Positions 24,133 to 37,404 of a DNA stretch of 64,000 bases are shown piece by piece (positions within the stretch are counted from its first letter, which is position 1; each line of letters begins with the position of its first letter). This DNA is from Paramecium octaurelia (taxonomy: Eukaryota > Ciliophora > Oligohymenophorea > Peniculida > Parameciidae): positions 372,001 through 436,000 of the forward strand of contig CAJJDP010000018.1 in NCBI GenBank assembly GCA_905182995.1. The letters are read 5' to 3'. A program made the position numbers and the translations under genes. The notes below the pieces were generated by a model, which was not told the origin of the DNA, did not search any database, and saw only the letters and a list, made by a program, of their open reading frames with translations.

Positions 24133-27100
24133 TCATTCTTTGAATTACTCATGTTAAGTATTTGGAGCTCTATCTACTTTTGCAGAATTAAGAGCTAATA
24201 CTTTCTCTTCCTTTGGTTCAGGAACTGGTAAAGTTTTAGGATCATAGGGCCATTTCTCTATCATTTCTTAAGGATTTTCTATATAGCTACCTTAGCCGAA
24301 ATTGACTTTTAATCCATAGAATTTACCCTAAGAATATTATATTAATCATACATAAAATAGAGGATGGGATTGATCTTTAATGACATTTAAATAGAATGCA
24401 TTTGGAACTGCATGTTTTACTGAGAAGATTTACTCTGAGGGTCCTTTGATTCCTAAAACATAAGCTCTAGCTTTTCCTTATGTGTATCCAAAGTACACAT
24501 AAGTCCATTAATAAGGAATCAAATCGAATTAATGTGAAACTGGTTCGAAAGAAGGGTCTTTAAGTGTGTAAGTGCATGCAACCAACTACTCAACCTTGGT
24601 GAAAACTGCTAATGTTCTATCTCCAATGTATCGTTCATCTGAACCTTCATTATTAGTAGTCAGTCTAACAAGTCCTCTTAAATCATCTGACATTTCAGGT
24701 TATAAAACGCCATTTTGCATCCAAAATCCGAAACTGTATTCTAAGAGACCTACTTTGTTGGTGAAAGCAAATTATAATTTGTCTTTTTTATCATTAATAT
24801 CATCAGACAATGTTGTATCAATAATATTTACTGGCCATTTAAAGTCTTCTGCATCAAGAGCTGGTACTGGTAATTTGCGATGAAGTTTTAAGACCATATC
24901 AACAACTTTCTAGCCTTCATTTATGAATGCCCCAGTTCCTAAAAAGATTCTTGGGTCGAATAACCAACCATGGAATCCTTTCCTTCCAAACTCTTTTGCC
25001 CCCATAACAAATTTAGCATAACCTGTCAATGCTCTATGTTAAACTTAAAGTTCAACATGCTATGCCTTCTATTATTCTCTGAACAGAACCATGCCATAAA
25101 ATTGTCCGCTCTTGTAAGCTGCATAAACATAAGTCCAAGTTCCTTCTAATTCTACATATGGTAATTTAGCATCTAGAGCATTAGAAGGTTTGTTTATATC
25201 ATATGTGCTAAATTCATAATTACCTATGGTTAGGTATGCAGCAAGTACTCTATCACCTAATTCACTCTTATCCTAATCTTACTTATTAGATGAGAATCTG
25301 AAAATATTGTGTTGTGGTTATCTCTCAGTTAAAGTTGTTGGGAAAGATACTAACCATCTAGTCCATAATCCGATAGAATATTCATCAACTGATTCAGCTT
25401 CCGAAGTAAATTCTTATACTATTGTTTTTTCTGTCTCAACAACTTTATCTTCTTTATTGAACCACATGTACTTTTGATTAATTGCCAGAGCATTATAATT
25501 AAGTAATAGATCTTCATAACCTCTCTTTTATACACTCACAAATGCTCCAAATCCGTAAGAGGCCACCCATTGCTAAATTTCACCTTAAAATCTCTTAGTA
25601 AATGGATCTTTAGCTACATAAATTCCAGTATAATGTGGAACAAAATGCTAAACTCCTTTGAATATCAAAGGCTTGTCTTCCTCAAATAAGTGAACTAGTG
25701 CATGTACTTCTTATATGTCTTCATTATAACCCATATAAATATAAATCCATGCTCTCTTATTAGGACCTAATGGCACATTTTCTTCTAAAAATTTAGCCTC
25801 ATTCCAATCCTTCAATCCACTCAATGTATAAGTTGACAATCTAAGGGAATCAACACAAACAGATGCAAATAATGTTCTATCTCCTTAAGATCTCTTATCA
25901 TTTAAATGCTCTCGATCATTATTGGTAACCCTAAATAATACTTAGCAATCATTAGCACTTTATCCACTTACTTCAGATGCCTTGAACCATCCACTAATTG
26001 CATATTCACCAACAGATGACCATGTCTCTCCCTTTAATTCTGTTCCTCCTATTTCATCTGTTACGCTTTCTAATTTACCTATTAACTCTTATTATCCATG
26101 CTTCTCTTTATGGATAAATCCTACTGTTAGAGATTAATCTAATGCATATGAATTATCAATTGTTTTTTTGACCTCCTCTGCCAAACCAAAGAAAGCTCCA
26201 GGTCCGAAGCTTAGAGCTATCTTACTCATTATTCCTTAGAAAGATGGAACTTCTGGTTCTCCACCAATGTGTAAAATGACAAAATCCCCAAGGGGTTTAT
26301 GTAAAGCATCTTAATTCTTGGCTGATTACATATCTTAACCATCGTAGACAAAGAAGGATGCTACTTATTTAGATCTGATATATCCCATATAAATATAATG
26401 CCATTAGCCTTCAATTCTCTAATTAGGAATTTGGTGTAATTCATTAGGAGCATCATCATTTAAATCATAAGTTGAAAATTAAAATCCACTCTATACAAGG
26501 TGAGAAGCCAAAATTCTATCTCCAAGAGCTACTTTTCCAACCTCTAGTTTTTCATTATAAGTCAATCTAACTAATTGCATTTCAAGTGGTAATCTATACT
26601 ATCTTTCTGGCCAAGCTTACAAGAATCTGCACCAGAATCCAATGCTATATTCTTACATAGATTCGATAGGTTTATCTGGTTGATCATTAAACCTAATTGT
26701 CTAAGATTATCCAAGTATTAATTTCTCACCTTTTTCCCACTTGTGAATTTTCTCTTATGAAAACAATTTAGGTGCTAAAATATAAACTGGTAACTAAAGG
26801 AAATTATCATTTCTGAATGCTCCTTCTCCAAAGTTGACTGTAAGTTATGCTAATCTGCTAGAGTAGTTTTCCAAAAGTCCATCTCTTGCAACAAATAACA
26901 GATATTTCGAAGCCACAGCATGTAAAACTGGCTCAAGACCTTTATTTTCATGAGTATCTGCTCTTAGATAATATTGGATCTTTCTCTCCTTCTTGGAGTA
27001 AGCAAAGTAAACAAAGGTCCAAATCTCCAATTACTATTTAGGTATATTGCATTCGTATGGAATATTTAAAGTGTAATCTTACAATGAATATGTGCTGAAT

Positions 27101-30100
27101 AAGGCTGTTCCAATATGAGCAAGCATTAATGCTTTATCACCGATATTTTTAGCATCATCTTCTCCTTTATTAGATGTTAATCTGTAAATTACTTAATTTG
27201 GTTTTGTTGCAGTCTTAAACCATCTAAACCATAATTAAACCGAATATTCTCTTGCTTCTTATTCAATAACAATGGGATTTTCAATTTTCAGATTGGTAGC
27301 ATCTTGCTTTCCTGCAATAACTTCAAATTATTTTTGATTTGAAATTATTTCTGGCTTTGGATCTTTATTCTTAATTCTTGCCAAAATGCCTTATTTATTA
27401 TCAATAAAGGCTCCAGGACCAAGGTTAAATCTCACTGTAGTTATTTGCCCATTGAAATTAGGATAGAATTTACCTGCATGACCAACGGTTAATTACAAAT
27501 AATCTTACAATAAATTATGAAGAACATCCATTTAAATACCAGCTGTAATGTCATTATATGAAGTAAAAGCAACTGCATGTCCAACTGTTTAGGATATTCT
27601 TTTATAACTGAAATAAATGTAAGTCCATTCACTTTCTGATTCAATTAAATATGGAATGTTTCCATTTACATTGTTGGACTAAGGTTGCACATTATAAGTT
27701 GAAAAATGATGAACACCTTTACCTTAGAGGATCAATAACACTCTGTCTCCAGGTTATTCAAAGTCCTTATAGTCTTTTTATGATGTCAATCTTGCTAGAC
27801 CCATCCATTAGGGTTATTAATACAAAATGCCTTTCTTACCAAAATGCTAGAATCTAGCCCAAAATCCGTAACCATATTCACTGACACCATGGAGATGTAA
27901 CTTTTCACTTTGTTCAAATTGAACATGCAAAGGAACATCCTTTTCACTTGCCCCACATTCAAGAACTTATTCATTATGATGAGCTTCTTATCCCGCCTAT
28001 TCCAATTTAATATGATCAGTTCCACTAACAAATCCAAAATGCACTTTAATGTTCTCATCTGAATCAAAATTGCCTTCTCTATATGAGCCTTCACCTACAT
28101 TTATAACCCAAGTCTTCATGGATCCTTAAAATTTCTATTCTTCAGAAGAAATGATAATTGAAAAAACTGCTACATAAAAATGAGTCACCTAATCTTAATT
28201 GAATTTAGCATCAGTAAATGTGAATTTAACATATCCAAATGTTTTCTTCATTACCTATGAATAACCATAATAAATATAGGTCCATTAATCCCAGTATTCT
28301 CCTAATTGCTATTCTTATGTAACCACGCCTGAGCAATCATCTCCTTTGCATGAATATGTGTTAAAATTGTATGATTAATCAGATCTCAGGATTTGTAAAG
28401 TCTATTCAAATTTACCATTTAGATCATCTAATTTCTTTTAAGCCATTGATGCAATGTGGAATGTTTTTCCAAGTTTCTATGCTCCGCTCCACTTTACCCA
28501 TCCAGAGATGCTATATTCTTTAATACCCTGGAACTTATCAAATTAAAATTTCTAACTGGGTTAATCAACTGGTGTTCCAATTAATTATTGAGTTTATCTG
28601 CTTATGGGACGAATTTGAGCCTTATCTGGAAGAGTGTTTTATGTATATAATTTTAAATCATCAGTTGAACTTATATAAGATCCTGGACCGATGGAACATT
28701 AAATCTTACATAATTATCCATTGAAAAGAGGAGCTTAACTTTTTCCAATAACAAATTCAACATATTCCAAGAGGAAATCATGCAAAATATCAAAAACTAC
28801 CTCTTTGATTTCTCCCTCTAATCCAAACTAAACATATCCCTTGGCTATACCATTATTACCAACTCTCTTATAACCAAAGTAAACGTAATTCCAAGAACCT
28901 TCAATATTATCAAACTAAATTTCATCTTTGGCCTTGTAAGTATAAAACTCATAAGCATCCTTACTTAATGTAACTGCTAGAGTTTGGTCTTTTTCTGTTG
29001 AAGGTCTAGTATTTGCACGCTTTAATTTTCCATCTACTTGTTCAATTAAATAAGGTGCTGTACCAAATCTTGCTATATTGTGTACAGCTCCTCTTGAGGC
29101 TAAAAATTTAGGTAAAGTCTATAGCCACCTTGTCCACAAACCGAATGAATATTCACTTTAACCATTCAGTCTCAATTTATTATCATCATGCAATAAGATT
29201 TTGTCAACTATTGGCTATTCAGCATCGTATTAAGAGTCTCTAACCTAATTTGGGTCTGATGCATCATCCTTGTATTGTATTGGTTTCACAAGTTGATAAA
29301 CTCCAACAGCTCCGTCACCATAGAAATATTATTAACCAAAATCAAGACTCTATTTAAATGCTCCTGGTCCTAAATATATTCCAACATATCCAATCTTTCC
29401 GTTAAATGAAGATATTTATTCATCTCCTCCAATAGTGAAATACAATTTCGTTACTAATTTGTGTTATATTGGGTCCAAAACAACTTCATCTGCTTTACCT
29501 GGTCTAATTAATGCTCCAAAAGTTTTTAATTTATCGTTATCATATCCAAAATATACATAGGTCCAAATCAAATTTGGAGATTCAACATTTTTTGAAATGT
29601 ATGATGAACCTTTTGCTTTATTACCTTATATTGTATAAGTATTAAAATAGACTGTGCTCTTTGCTCCTCCACCATATGTGTAATGAATTTCTAAGGCTCT
29701 GTCTCCTAACACACCTTTATTAGGTTGTTTTTTTTGAGTTGATCTTAAATTAAATATTTAGAAAGTATTTTATTCATCAACTTTTAAATCATCAATCCAT
29801 CTAAACCAACCTGCTATGCTATACTCCTCGATGATTAGAGAAGATTCTTATGGATTCAATTCTTAAGAATCTCCTTTATCATTAGCACTAAATTATATAG
29901 GAGTTGTTAAAACTTCCAAATCAGTCAAACTATTAACTGCTTGTGGAGGATTGCTTACAGTCTTTATCAATTCGTTTAATTTTTACTCAGAGTCTATAAA
30001 TGCTGGGGCATCTATATCATAGAAGATATTAGCAAATTATCCATTAAATCCTTAATAAGCAAGATGTTTGCCTCCTATTATTAACTTAAAATAGGTGGGA

Positions 30101-33100
30101 GGTACATGTAAACATGATATTTCTGTTTTCAAGAGCTTACCATTATTTCCATAACCTAATACAAAACCAATAGCTGACTTTTTAGCCAAACTGTAAGAGA
30201 AAGTTATGAAATACCACATGCTTTCTAATTCTTCATTTAGAGCAACAACGGAGTCCTTTACCTTTTTTTTATCTCCATGGTCATAAGTTGAGAAAACAAA
30301 AGTATTCTCTAATAAAAAGATGGACAGGGTTCTATCTCCATAAAATGTGAAATCTTTATAATCTTAATTAGATGTCAATCTCGAGATAAAATAAAAGGTT
30401 TAAGCTTAACGAGAATGTAATTTAGGAGCACTTTCTGTGTATCTTAACCAAAATCCATATCCATACTCATCTGAATCCTAAAGCATTTCCCGATCTGCAA
30501 ATTCATATTGCTCAGCTGGTTCTCCATCAAATGCACTAGAAACGTATTTGGTTGACACAGGAATAATTATTTTTTCTTATGATGGTCTTGTGTTTATCTT
30601 ATGTTTAGGAGGAATATATTAAGTAGGCTCATTAGAATTGTATTCATCCTTTAGAGAATGTATTTTAATAGAGCTATCTCTTTCTATTTCTTTAGCTATT
30701 TATTTATTTTCCTTGTTCTATGTTTCTTCGACTTTTGTTTTTTCATGTTTTAATAAATCAGAAACAAGTTAGCTAGCCTCTTTAGGATTTTTTTCTTCCT
30801 TACTATTTATTACTGGATTTTATTAATCACTTAACTAATTAGTTGATTGCTATTCTTTCTATTTTTAACTATTAATATCAGATTTAAAACTTTCTTATGA
30901 TTATTATTTCTATGAATTATCTTATTATTTTTCAGATTCTGCCTGAGGTTTCTTGTTCTTTTATTATTTCTATTCATCCTATTCAGTGGCTGTATCTTAG
31001 TCACCTTCTTGTTTTCCATTATTATCCTAGCTTTCTTCATTTGAGAATGAATCAAACTAGTCATCCCAGGATTGTATAATTAATGATCTCTAATTTTTAG
31101 TTTTTTGAACTACAGACGATTTTTTGAATGCGTTATCAACTGGATCAAATTCATAATAGATAATTTTGTCTTCAAATTCCTCAAAGTAAAAATAATTATC
31201 TTCCGGTTAAGAGCTGATTTAAGAATTCTCTTACTCTTCTGTTTCCATTTATGTATCAGAGCCTGAATTGAAAAGAATTTTTTTTTAAATTGGTTTTGAT
31301 GAGGTAGTTGATGTAGTTAATGGAATTTATCCTTCGCTTTTTGATTATTCAGTTGAATCATTTTTTGCTTGATTTTGAGAGGATGGTTTTTTAATAACAG
31401 ATTTTTTAATATTTTTTCCTAATTTAGCTAACTTTTATTTGGTTTTTTTAACAAGTTTCTTCACTAATTTTTTAATCTTTTTCTTTCCTCCTTTTCCGTC
31501 TGGAACTTCTTCTTCAACTTCTACTTCAACTTCTACATATTCTTCTTTTCCTTCTTCAATATCTTAAGGCTCTCCTTCTTATGCAAGTTAATTACCATCA
31601 GGATCTTTTGAGTCTTCATCTGCATAATCATTATTATCCTCTTAATTCGATGATCCTTGAGCTTCTGCAGGAATATCATCATTTTTTAATTCCTCAGCTT
31701 CTTTAATTTATTAATTGCTAGTCTCTGGAGCTGGATCTTCAGTTTTCAATTCATGCTGGTTTTCAACAGCTTATTATGGTTCTTAAGCTTGTGATTTTTG
31801 TTATGATTATGAATCACTTTATTTTTATGTTTGTTATTTTGGTAATCTTGGAGATTAAAGTTTTTGGTTACTTTTTTTAACAATAACTTCTTCCTCTACT
31901 TCTTTAGGTTCTTCTTATTATGAAGGCTATTATTCTTTAGGTTCTTCTTATGATGCTTATGCTCTTTATTATTATTATTATGAGCCACTTTATTTTTATG
32001 TTTGTTATTTTGGTAATCTAGGAGATTGAAGTTGAGGGTTACTTTTTTTCACAATAACTTCTTCCTCTACTTCTTTAGGCTCTTCTTATTATAAAGTTTA
32101 TTGTTCTTTAGGTTCTTCTTATGATGCAGGTTATTAAGCTTATGTTCTTTATTATTATTATGAGCCACTTTATTTTTATGTTTGTTATTTTGGTAATCTA
32201 GGAGATTGAAGTTGAGGGTTACTTTTTTTAACAATAACTTCTTCCTCTACTTCTTTAGGTTCTTCTTATTATGAAGGCTATTATTCTTTAGGTTCTTCTT
32301 ATGATGCTTATGCTCTTTATTATTATTATTATGAGCCACTTTATTTTTATGTTTGTTATTTTGGTAATCTAGGAGATTGAAGTTGTGGGTTACTTTTTTT
32401 AACAATAACTTCTTCCTCTACTTCTTTAGGTTCTTCTTATTATGAAGGCTATTATTCTTTAGGTTCTTCTTATGATGCTTATGCTCTTTATTATTATTAT
32501 TATGAGCCACTTTATTTTTATGTTTGTTATTTTGGTAATCTAGGAGATTGAAGTTGTGGGTTACTTTTTTTAACAATAACTTCTTCCTCTACTTCTTTAG
32601 GTTCTTCTTATTATGAAGGCTATTATTCTTTAGGTTCTTCTTATGATGCTTATGCTCTTTATTATTATTATTATGAGCCACTTTATTTTTATGTTTGTTA
32701 TTTTGGTAATCTAGGAGATTGAAGTTGTGGGTTACTTTTTTTAACAATAACTTCTTCCTCTACTTCTTTAGGTTCTTCTTATTATGAAGGCTATTATTCT
32801 TTAGGTTCTTCTTATGATGCTTATGCTCTTTATTATTATTATTATGAGCCACTTTATTTTTATGTTTGTTATTTTGGTAATCTAGGAGATTGAAGTTGTG
32901 GGTTACTTTTTTTAACAATAACTTCTTCCTCTACTTCTTTAGGTTCTTCTTATTATGAAGGCTATTATTCTTTAGGTTCTTCTTATGATGCTTATGCTCT
33001 TTATTATTATTATTATGAGCCACTTTATTTTTATGTTTGTTATTTTGGTAATCTAGGAGATTGAAGTTGTGGGTTACTTTTTTTAACAATAACTTCTTCC

Positions 33101-36100
33101 TCTACTTCTTTAGGTTCTTCTTATTATGAAGGCTATTATTCTTTAGGTTCTTCTTATGATGCTTATGCTCTTTATTATTATTATTATGAGCCACTTTATT
33201 TTTATGTTTGTTATTTTGGTAATCTAGGAGATTGAAGTTATGGGTTACTTTTTTTAACAATAACTTCTTCCTCTACTTCTTTAGGTTCTTCTTATTATGA
33301 AGGCTATTATTCTTTAGGTTCTTCTTATGATGCTTATGCTCTTTATTATTATTATTATGAGCCACTTTATTTTTATGTTTGTTATTTTGGTAATCTAGGA
33401 GATTGAAGTTATGGGTTACTTTTTTTAACAATAACTTCTTCCTCTACTTCTTTAGGTTCTTCTTATTATGAAGGCTATTATTCTTTAGGTTCTTCTTATG
33501 ATGCTTATGCTCTTTATTATTATTATTATGAGCCACTTTATTTTTATGTTTGTTATTTTGGTAATCTAGGAGATTGAAGTTATGGGTTACTTTTTTTCAC
33601 AATAACTTCTTCTTCGATTTCTGTTTCCTCTGATTATTACACCCCCTGTCCATCTTCTGTACTTTGAGAGTCAACCTGCTCTTCATTATATTAACTTTCT
33701 TTTTCTTCTTCTTCTTCTTCTTCTTCTTCTTCTTCGCTGTCTTATTCAATCTGTCTAGAATATTCTTTATCATCATCTTCGTCAACATTTCTATTAAATG
33801 GTGTATCATCCTCCTCCCCTTATGGACAAACTTAATCTTCAAAGGCAATTGAAACTTCGCCTTCATATTCATTATGTAAATGCACAATTTTTTAATGTCT
33901 TAACTATTTATATTTTGGATTTGACTAAAAAGGTTCATCTTGATTAGCAGTTTACTAATGAGATGATTGATGATCATATCTAAGGTCGTTAGATTCTTAT
34001 TAATCAAACTTCCCAGGAGGTAATCTGGTTGAAGGCTATCTTTATTCTTTTGGAGATCCTTAATAGGTTGGATTTGATTAAAAGGGTTTGTCTTAATTTG
34101 CTGCTTATTAGTGAGATGATTAAGTATCATATCTTGGATCACTCGATTCTGGTTAATCTGATCTCCCTGGAGGAAGTCTAGTTGAAGGTTATCTCGATTC
34201 TTTTGGAGCTCCTTAATATGTTGGATTTGATTAAAAGGGTTTGTCTTAATTTGCTGCTTACTAATGAGATGATTAATTGTCGTATCTTGGATCATTAGAT
34301 TCTGGTTAATCTGATCTCCCTGGAGGAAGTCTAGTTGATGGCTATCTCAATTCTTTAGGACCTCCTTGATAATTTGGATTTGATTAAAAGGGTTTGTCTT
34401 GATTTGCTGCTTATTAGTGAGATGATTAATTATCATATCTCGGATCAATAGATTCCAATTAATCTGATCTCCCTGGAGGAAGTCTAGTTGAAGGTTATCT
34501 CGATTCTTTTGGAGCTCCTTAATATGTTGGATTTGATTAAAAGGGTTTGTCTTAATTTGCTGCTTACTAATGAGATGATTAATTGTCGTATCTTGGATCA
34601 TTAGATTCTGGTTAATCTGATCTCCCTGGAGGAAGTCTAGTTGATGGCTATCTCAATTCTTTAGGACCTCCTTGATAATTTGGATTTGATTAAAAGGGTT
34701 TGTCTTGATTTGCTGCTTATTAGTGAGATGATTAATTATCATATCTCGGATCAATAGATTCCAATTAATCTGATCTCCCTGGAGGAAGTCTAGTTGAAGG
34801 TTATCTCGATTCTTTTGGAGCTCCTTAATATGTTGGATTTGATTAAAAGGGTTTGTCTTAATTTGCTGCTTACTAATGAGATGATTAATTGTCGTATCTT
34901 GGATCATTAGATTCTGGTTAATCTGATCTCCCTGGAGGAAGTCTAGTTGATGGCTATCTCAATTCTTTAGGACCTCCTTGATAATTTGGATTTGATTAAA
35001 AGGGTTTGTCTTGATTTGCTGCTTATTAGTGAGATGATTAATTATCATATCTCGGATCAATAGATTCCAATTAATCTGATCTCCCTGGAGGAAGTCTAGT
35101 TGAAGGTTATCTCGATTCTTTTGGAGCTCCTTAATATGTTGGATTTGATTAAAAGGGTTTGTCTTAATTTGCTGCTTACTAATGAGATGATTAATTGTCG
35201 TATCTTGGATCATTAGATTCTGGTTAATCTGATCTCCCTGGAGGAAGTCTAGTTGATGGCTATCTCAATTCTTTAGGACCTCCTTGATAATTTGGATTTG
35301 ATTAAAAGGGTTTGTCTTGATTTGCTGCTTATTAGTGAGATGATTAATTATCATATCTCGGATCAATAGATTCCAATTAATCTGATCTCCCTGGAGGAAG
35401 TCTAGTTGAAGGTTATCTCGATTCTTTTGGAGCTCCTTAATATGTTGGATTTGATTAAAAGGGTTTGTCTTAATTTGCTGCTTACTAATGAGATGATTAA
35501 TTGTCGTATCTTGGATCATTAGATTCTGGTTAATCTGATCTCCCTGGAGGAAGTCTAGTTGATGGCTATCTCAATTCTTTAGGACCTCCTTGATAATTTG
35601 GATTTGATTAAAAGGGTTTGTCTTGATTTGCTGCTTATTAGTGAGATGATTAATTATCATATCTCGGATCAATAGATTCCAATTAATCTGATCTCCCTGG
35701 AGGAAGTCTAGTTGAAGGTTATCTCGATTCTTTTGGAGCTCCTTAATATGTTGGATTTGATTAAAAGGGTTTGTCTTAATTTGCTGCTTACTAATGAGAT
35801 GATTAATTGTCGTATCTTGGATCATTAGATTCTGGTTAATCTGATCTCCCTGGAGGAAGTCTAGTTGATGGCTATCTCAATTCTTTAGGACCTCCTTGAT
35901 AATTTGGATTTGATTAAAAGGGTTTGTCTTGATTTGCTGCTTATTAGTGAGATGATTAATTATCATATCTCGGATCAATAGATTCCAATTAATCAGATCG
36001 ACCTGGTGGTAATCTAGTTGAAGGTTATCTGGATTCCTTTGGAGATCCTTGATAATTTGGGTTAGCTTAAAATGGTTTGTCCTGATTTGCTGCTTATTAG

Positions 36101-36835
36101 TGGGATGATTAATTATCAAATCTTGGATCATCGGACTCGGCTAAATCTGATCTTCCTGGTTTTAATCTTGTTGACCCAGTATAGTCTTTTGGATATTAGC
36201 TTTAACATAACTCTTTTTTATTCTAAAGCTCTTATATTTTTTTATACAATTCTTAACTATTTTGATATTAATAACTCTAATTTAAATATTATTCCAGTTG
36301 TCGTTCCATATTATATAAATTTTTAATTATTGTATTTGCTTTTGTAGCTCTTTCATTTTATGTAGTAACCTAAGAAAATTCCCTCATTTATTATAATATT
36401 TCATCAATACTAAATTTTGCCCAATTACTTTATTCTTGAGCTAGGGAGATTTCCAAGACTGATGATGAAAGTCTTTCACTAATTTGTAAAAACATTTCTG
36501 TATATAATTTCATAAATTATTACCTTGCTAAATTCCTTCAATATGCTTAACTTTTTCCACTAATTTAACTATTTATTCAATTATTTAGAGATCGGTCTGT
36601 AATTTTTATTGATTATCAATAATATCGACCCATTTAAAAAGCTCTTGGATGACAAAATCGTAGAATCTTGGCTCCATTTCACAATTGAATCGATCTATAC
36701 TTAAATGAAATGCTTCTTCTAATTTCAATTCTTTTGATAATGTTTATTCATACCTCTTCCTAAAGTCATTTAATCATTTGATTTTGTTTAGTTGGCAACA
36801 GCAACTAGCAGAAGGACTAGAATCAATTATTTCAT
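24133..36835 (-). CDS. Giant secreted repeat protein, about 4217 residues
   Basis: One gene of 12.7 kb with only two introns, both near the 5' end (36731-36753, 23 nt; 36498-36523, 26 nt). The rest reads as one code-6 frame to TGA at 24135-24133, and the spliced length is a multiple of three. Order: signal peptide (MKQLILVLLLVAVANQ), helical region to about residue 210, about fifteen 51-residue repeats (core PGRSDQ, RYDNQSSHQQAANQDKPFQ), an acidic segment with a poly-Glu run, about eleven 57-residue repeats (VEEEVIVKKSNPQLQSPRLP), an acidic-basic linker, then ten modules of about 210 residues. Each module carries EY(G/S)xGxW and W-x-Y-x-Y-x-G-Y motifs, like a concanavalin/LamG-type jelly roll. 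No C-terminal membrane anchor is seen. Probable surface-coat, mucus or trichocyst-associated protein (inference). The nearby trichocyst matrix gene may be coincidence. Confidence 0.85.
24150..30650 (-). repeat. Ten tandem ~210-aa jelly-roll-like modules (coding)
   Basis: Within the giant gene the EYxxGxW motif recurs at about 30450, 29810, 29140, 28502, 27860, 27229, 26633, 25995, 25367 and 24727, a spacing of 596-670 nt. Each module also has YxYFGY-type and GDRxL-type segments. The modules are well diverged in DNA, so this duplication is old compared with the two N-terminal repeat arrays. Confidence 0.8.
31800..33600 (-). repeat. 171-bp coding tandem array (57-aa unit)
   Basis: A marker (GAGCCACTTTA on the plus strand) recurs at 31982, 32162, 32333, 32504, 32675, 32846, 33017, 33188, 33359 and 33530. 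The spacing is 171 nt after a first step of 180, with one degenerate copy near 31811. The unit encodes an acidic, Gln- and Pro-rich 57-residue repeat. Central copies are nearly identical in DNA, which points to recent expansion or homogenisation. Confidence 0.9.
33910..36160 (-). repeat. 153-bp coding repeats in 306-bp higher-order units
   Basis: The basic unit encodes 51 residues. Alternate units differ slightly, so the true period is 306 nt. Copies starting near 34347, 34653, 34959, 35265 and 35571 appear identical over the full 306 nt. Units at both ends of the array are more diverged. This is the pattern of unequal crossing-over inside a coding array. Confidence 0.9.
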
Positions 36836-37404
36836 AATAAATTTTATAATCCGTTTTTATGTTTAATTTTTGCGGACAAAAGGTACAAATTTTTAATTAT
36901 AATCATTATTTATTAGTTTATTATTGTTATATTTGTAATGAAGAACAATAGAAATTAGTTTCTAAAAATATTATCAAATTTTATAACTATTGTAATGATA
37001 GAAATGATTGAATCCACTTAAATTTAAAATATCTTTTGGTATATCTTATAATTTAGTTTGGAAAGCAAAAGAGATTAGGAATTTTTATAATATAATGTAC
37101 TAATAAATAAATTGCATTAAAAAATAATAATATTTATTTATACCAAAGAATCATTAGAGGGATCTTAATTCCACTCTTTTATATATCATATCTAATCTCT
37201 AGTATATTATAAATTATAGATTTGTTATTTTCCTACCTGTTTTTGAAGTTGACTTTAATTAATTTTTTAAAGCATAAAAGATCTATTTCTAAAGAAAAAA
37301 GCCTAAAAATTTAAATAAAGACAACAATTGTTAAGTAATATTTTATTAAAATAAAAATATTGGTAAAGATATAATCATTCCTGAAGTTTTAATCAATAAT
37401 AAAA
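36836..37404. promoter_or_regulatory. Intergenic region upstream of the giant gene
   Basis: About 570 bp between the divergent starts of the giant secreted protein gene and a weakly supported plus-strand gene. No convincing frame is seen. The promoter of the giant gene should lie in the part next to 36836. Confidence 0.35.

Noticed and set aside
33597-36131. Series of identical 84-codon minus-strand frames in table 1
   Set aside because: They are out-of-phase shadows of the 51-aa repeat of the giant gene; the code-6 frame through the whole array is continuous.
31800-36160. Regular direct repeats considered as CRISPR, satellite or transposon arrays
   Set aside because: Periods of 171 and 153/306 nt are multiples of three, the arrays are in frame with one long protein, and there are no spacers or terminal repeats.
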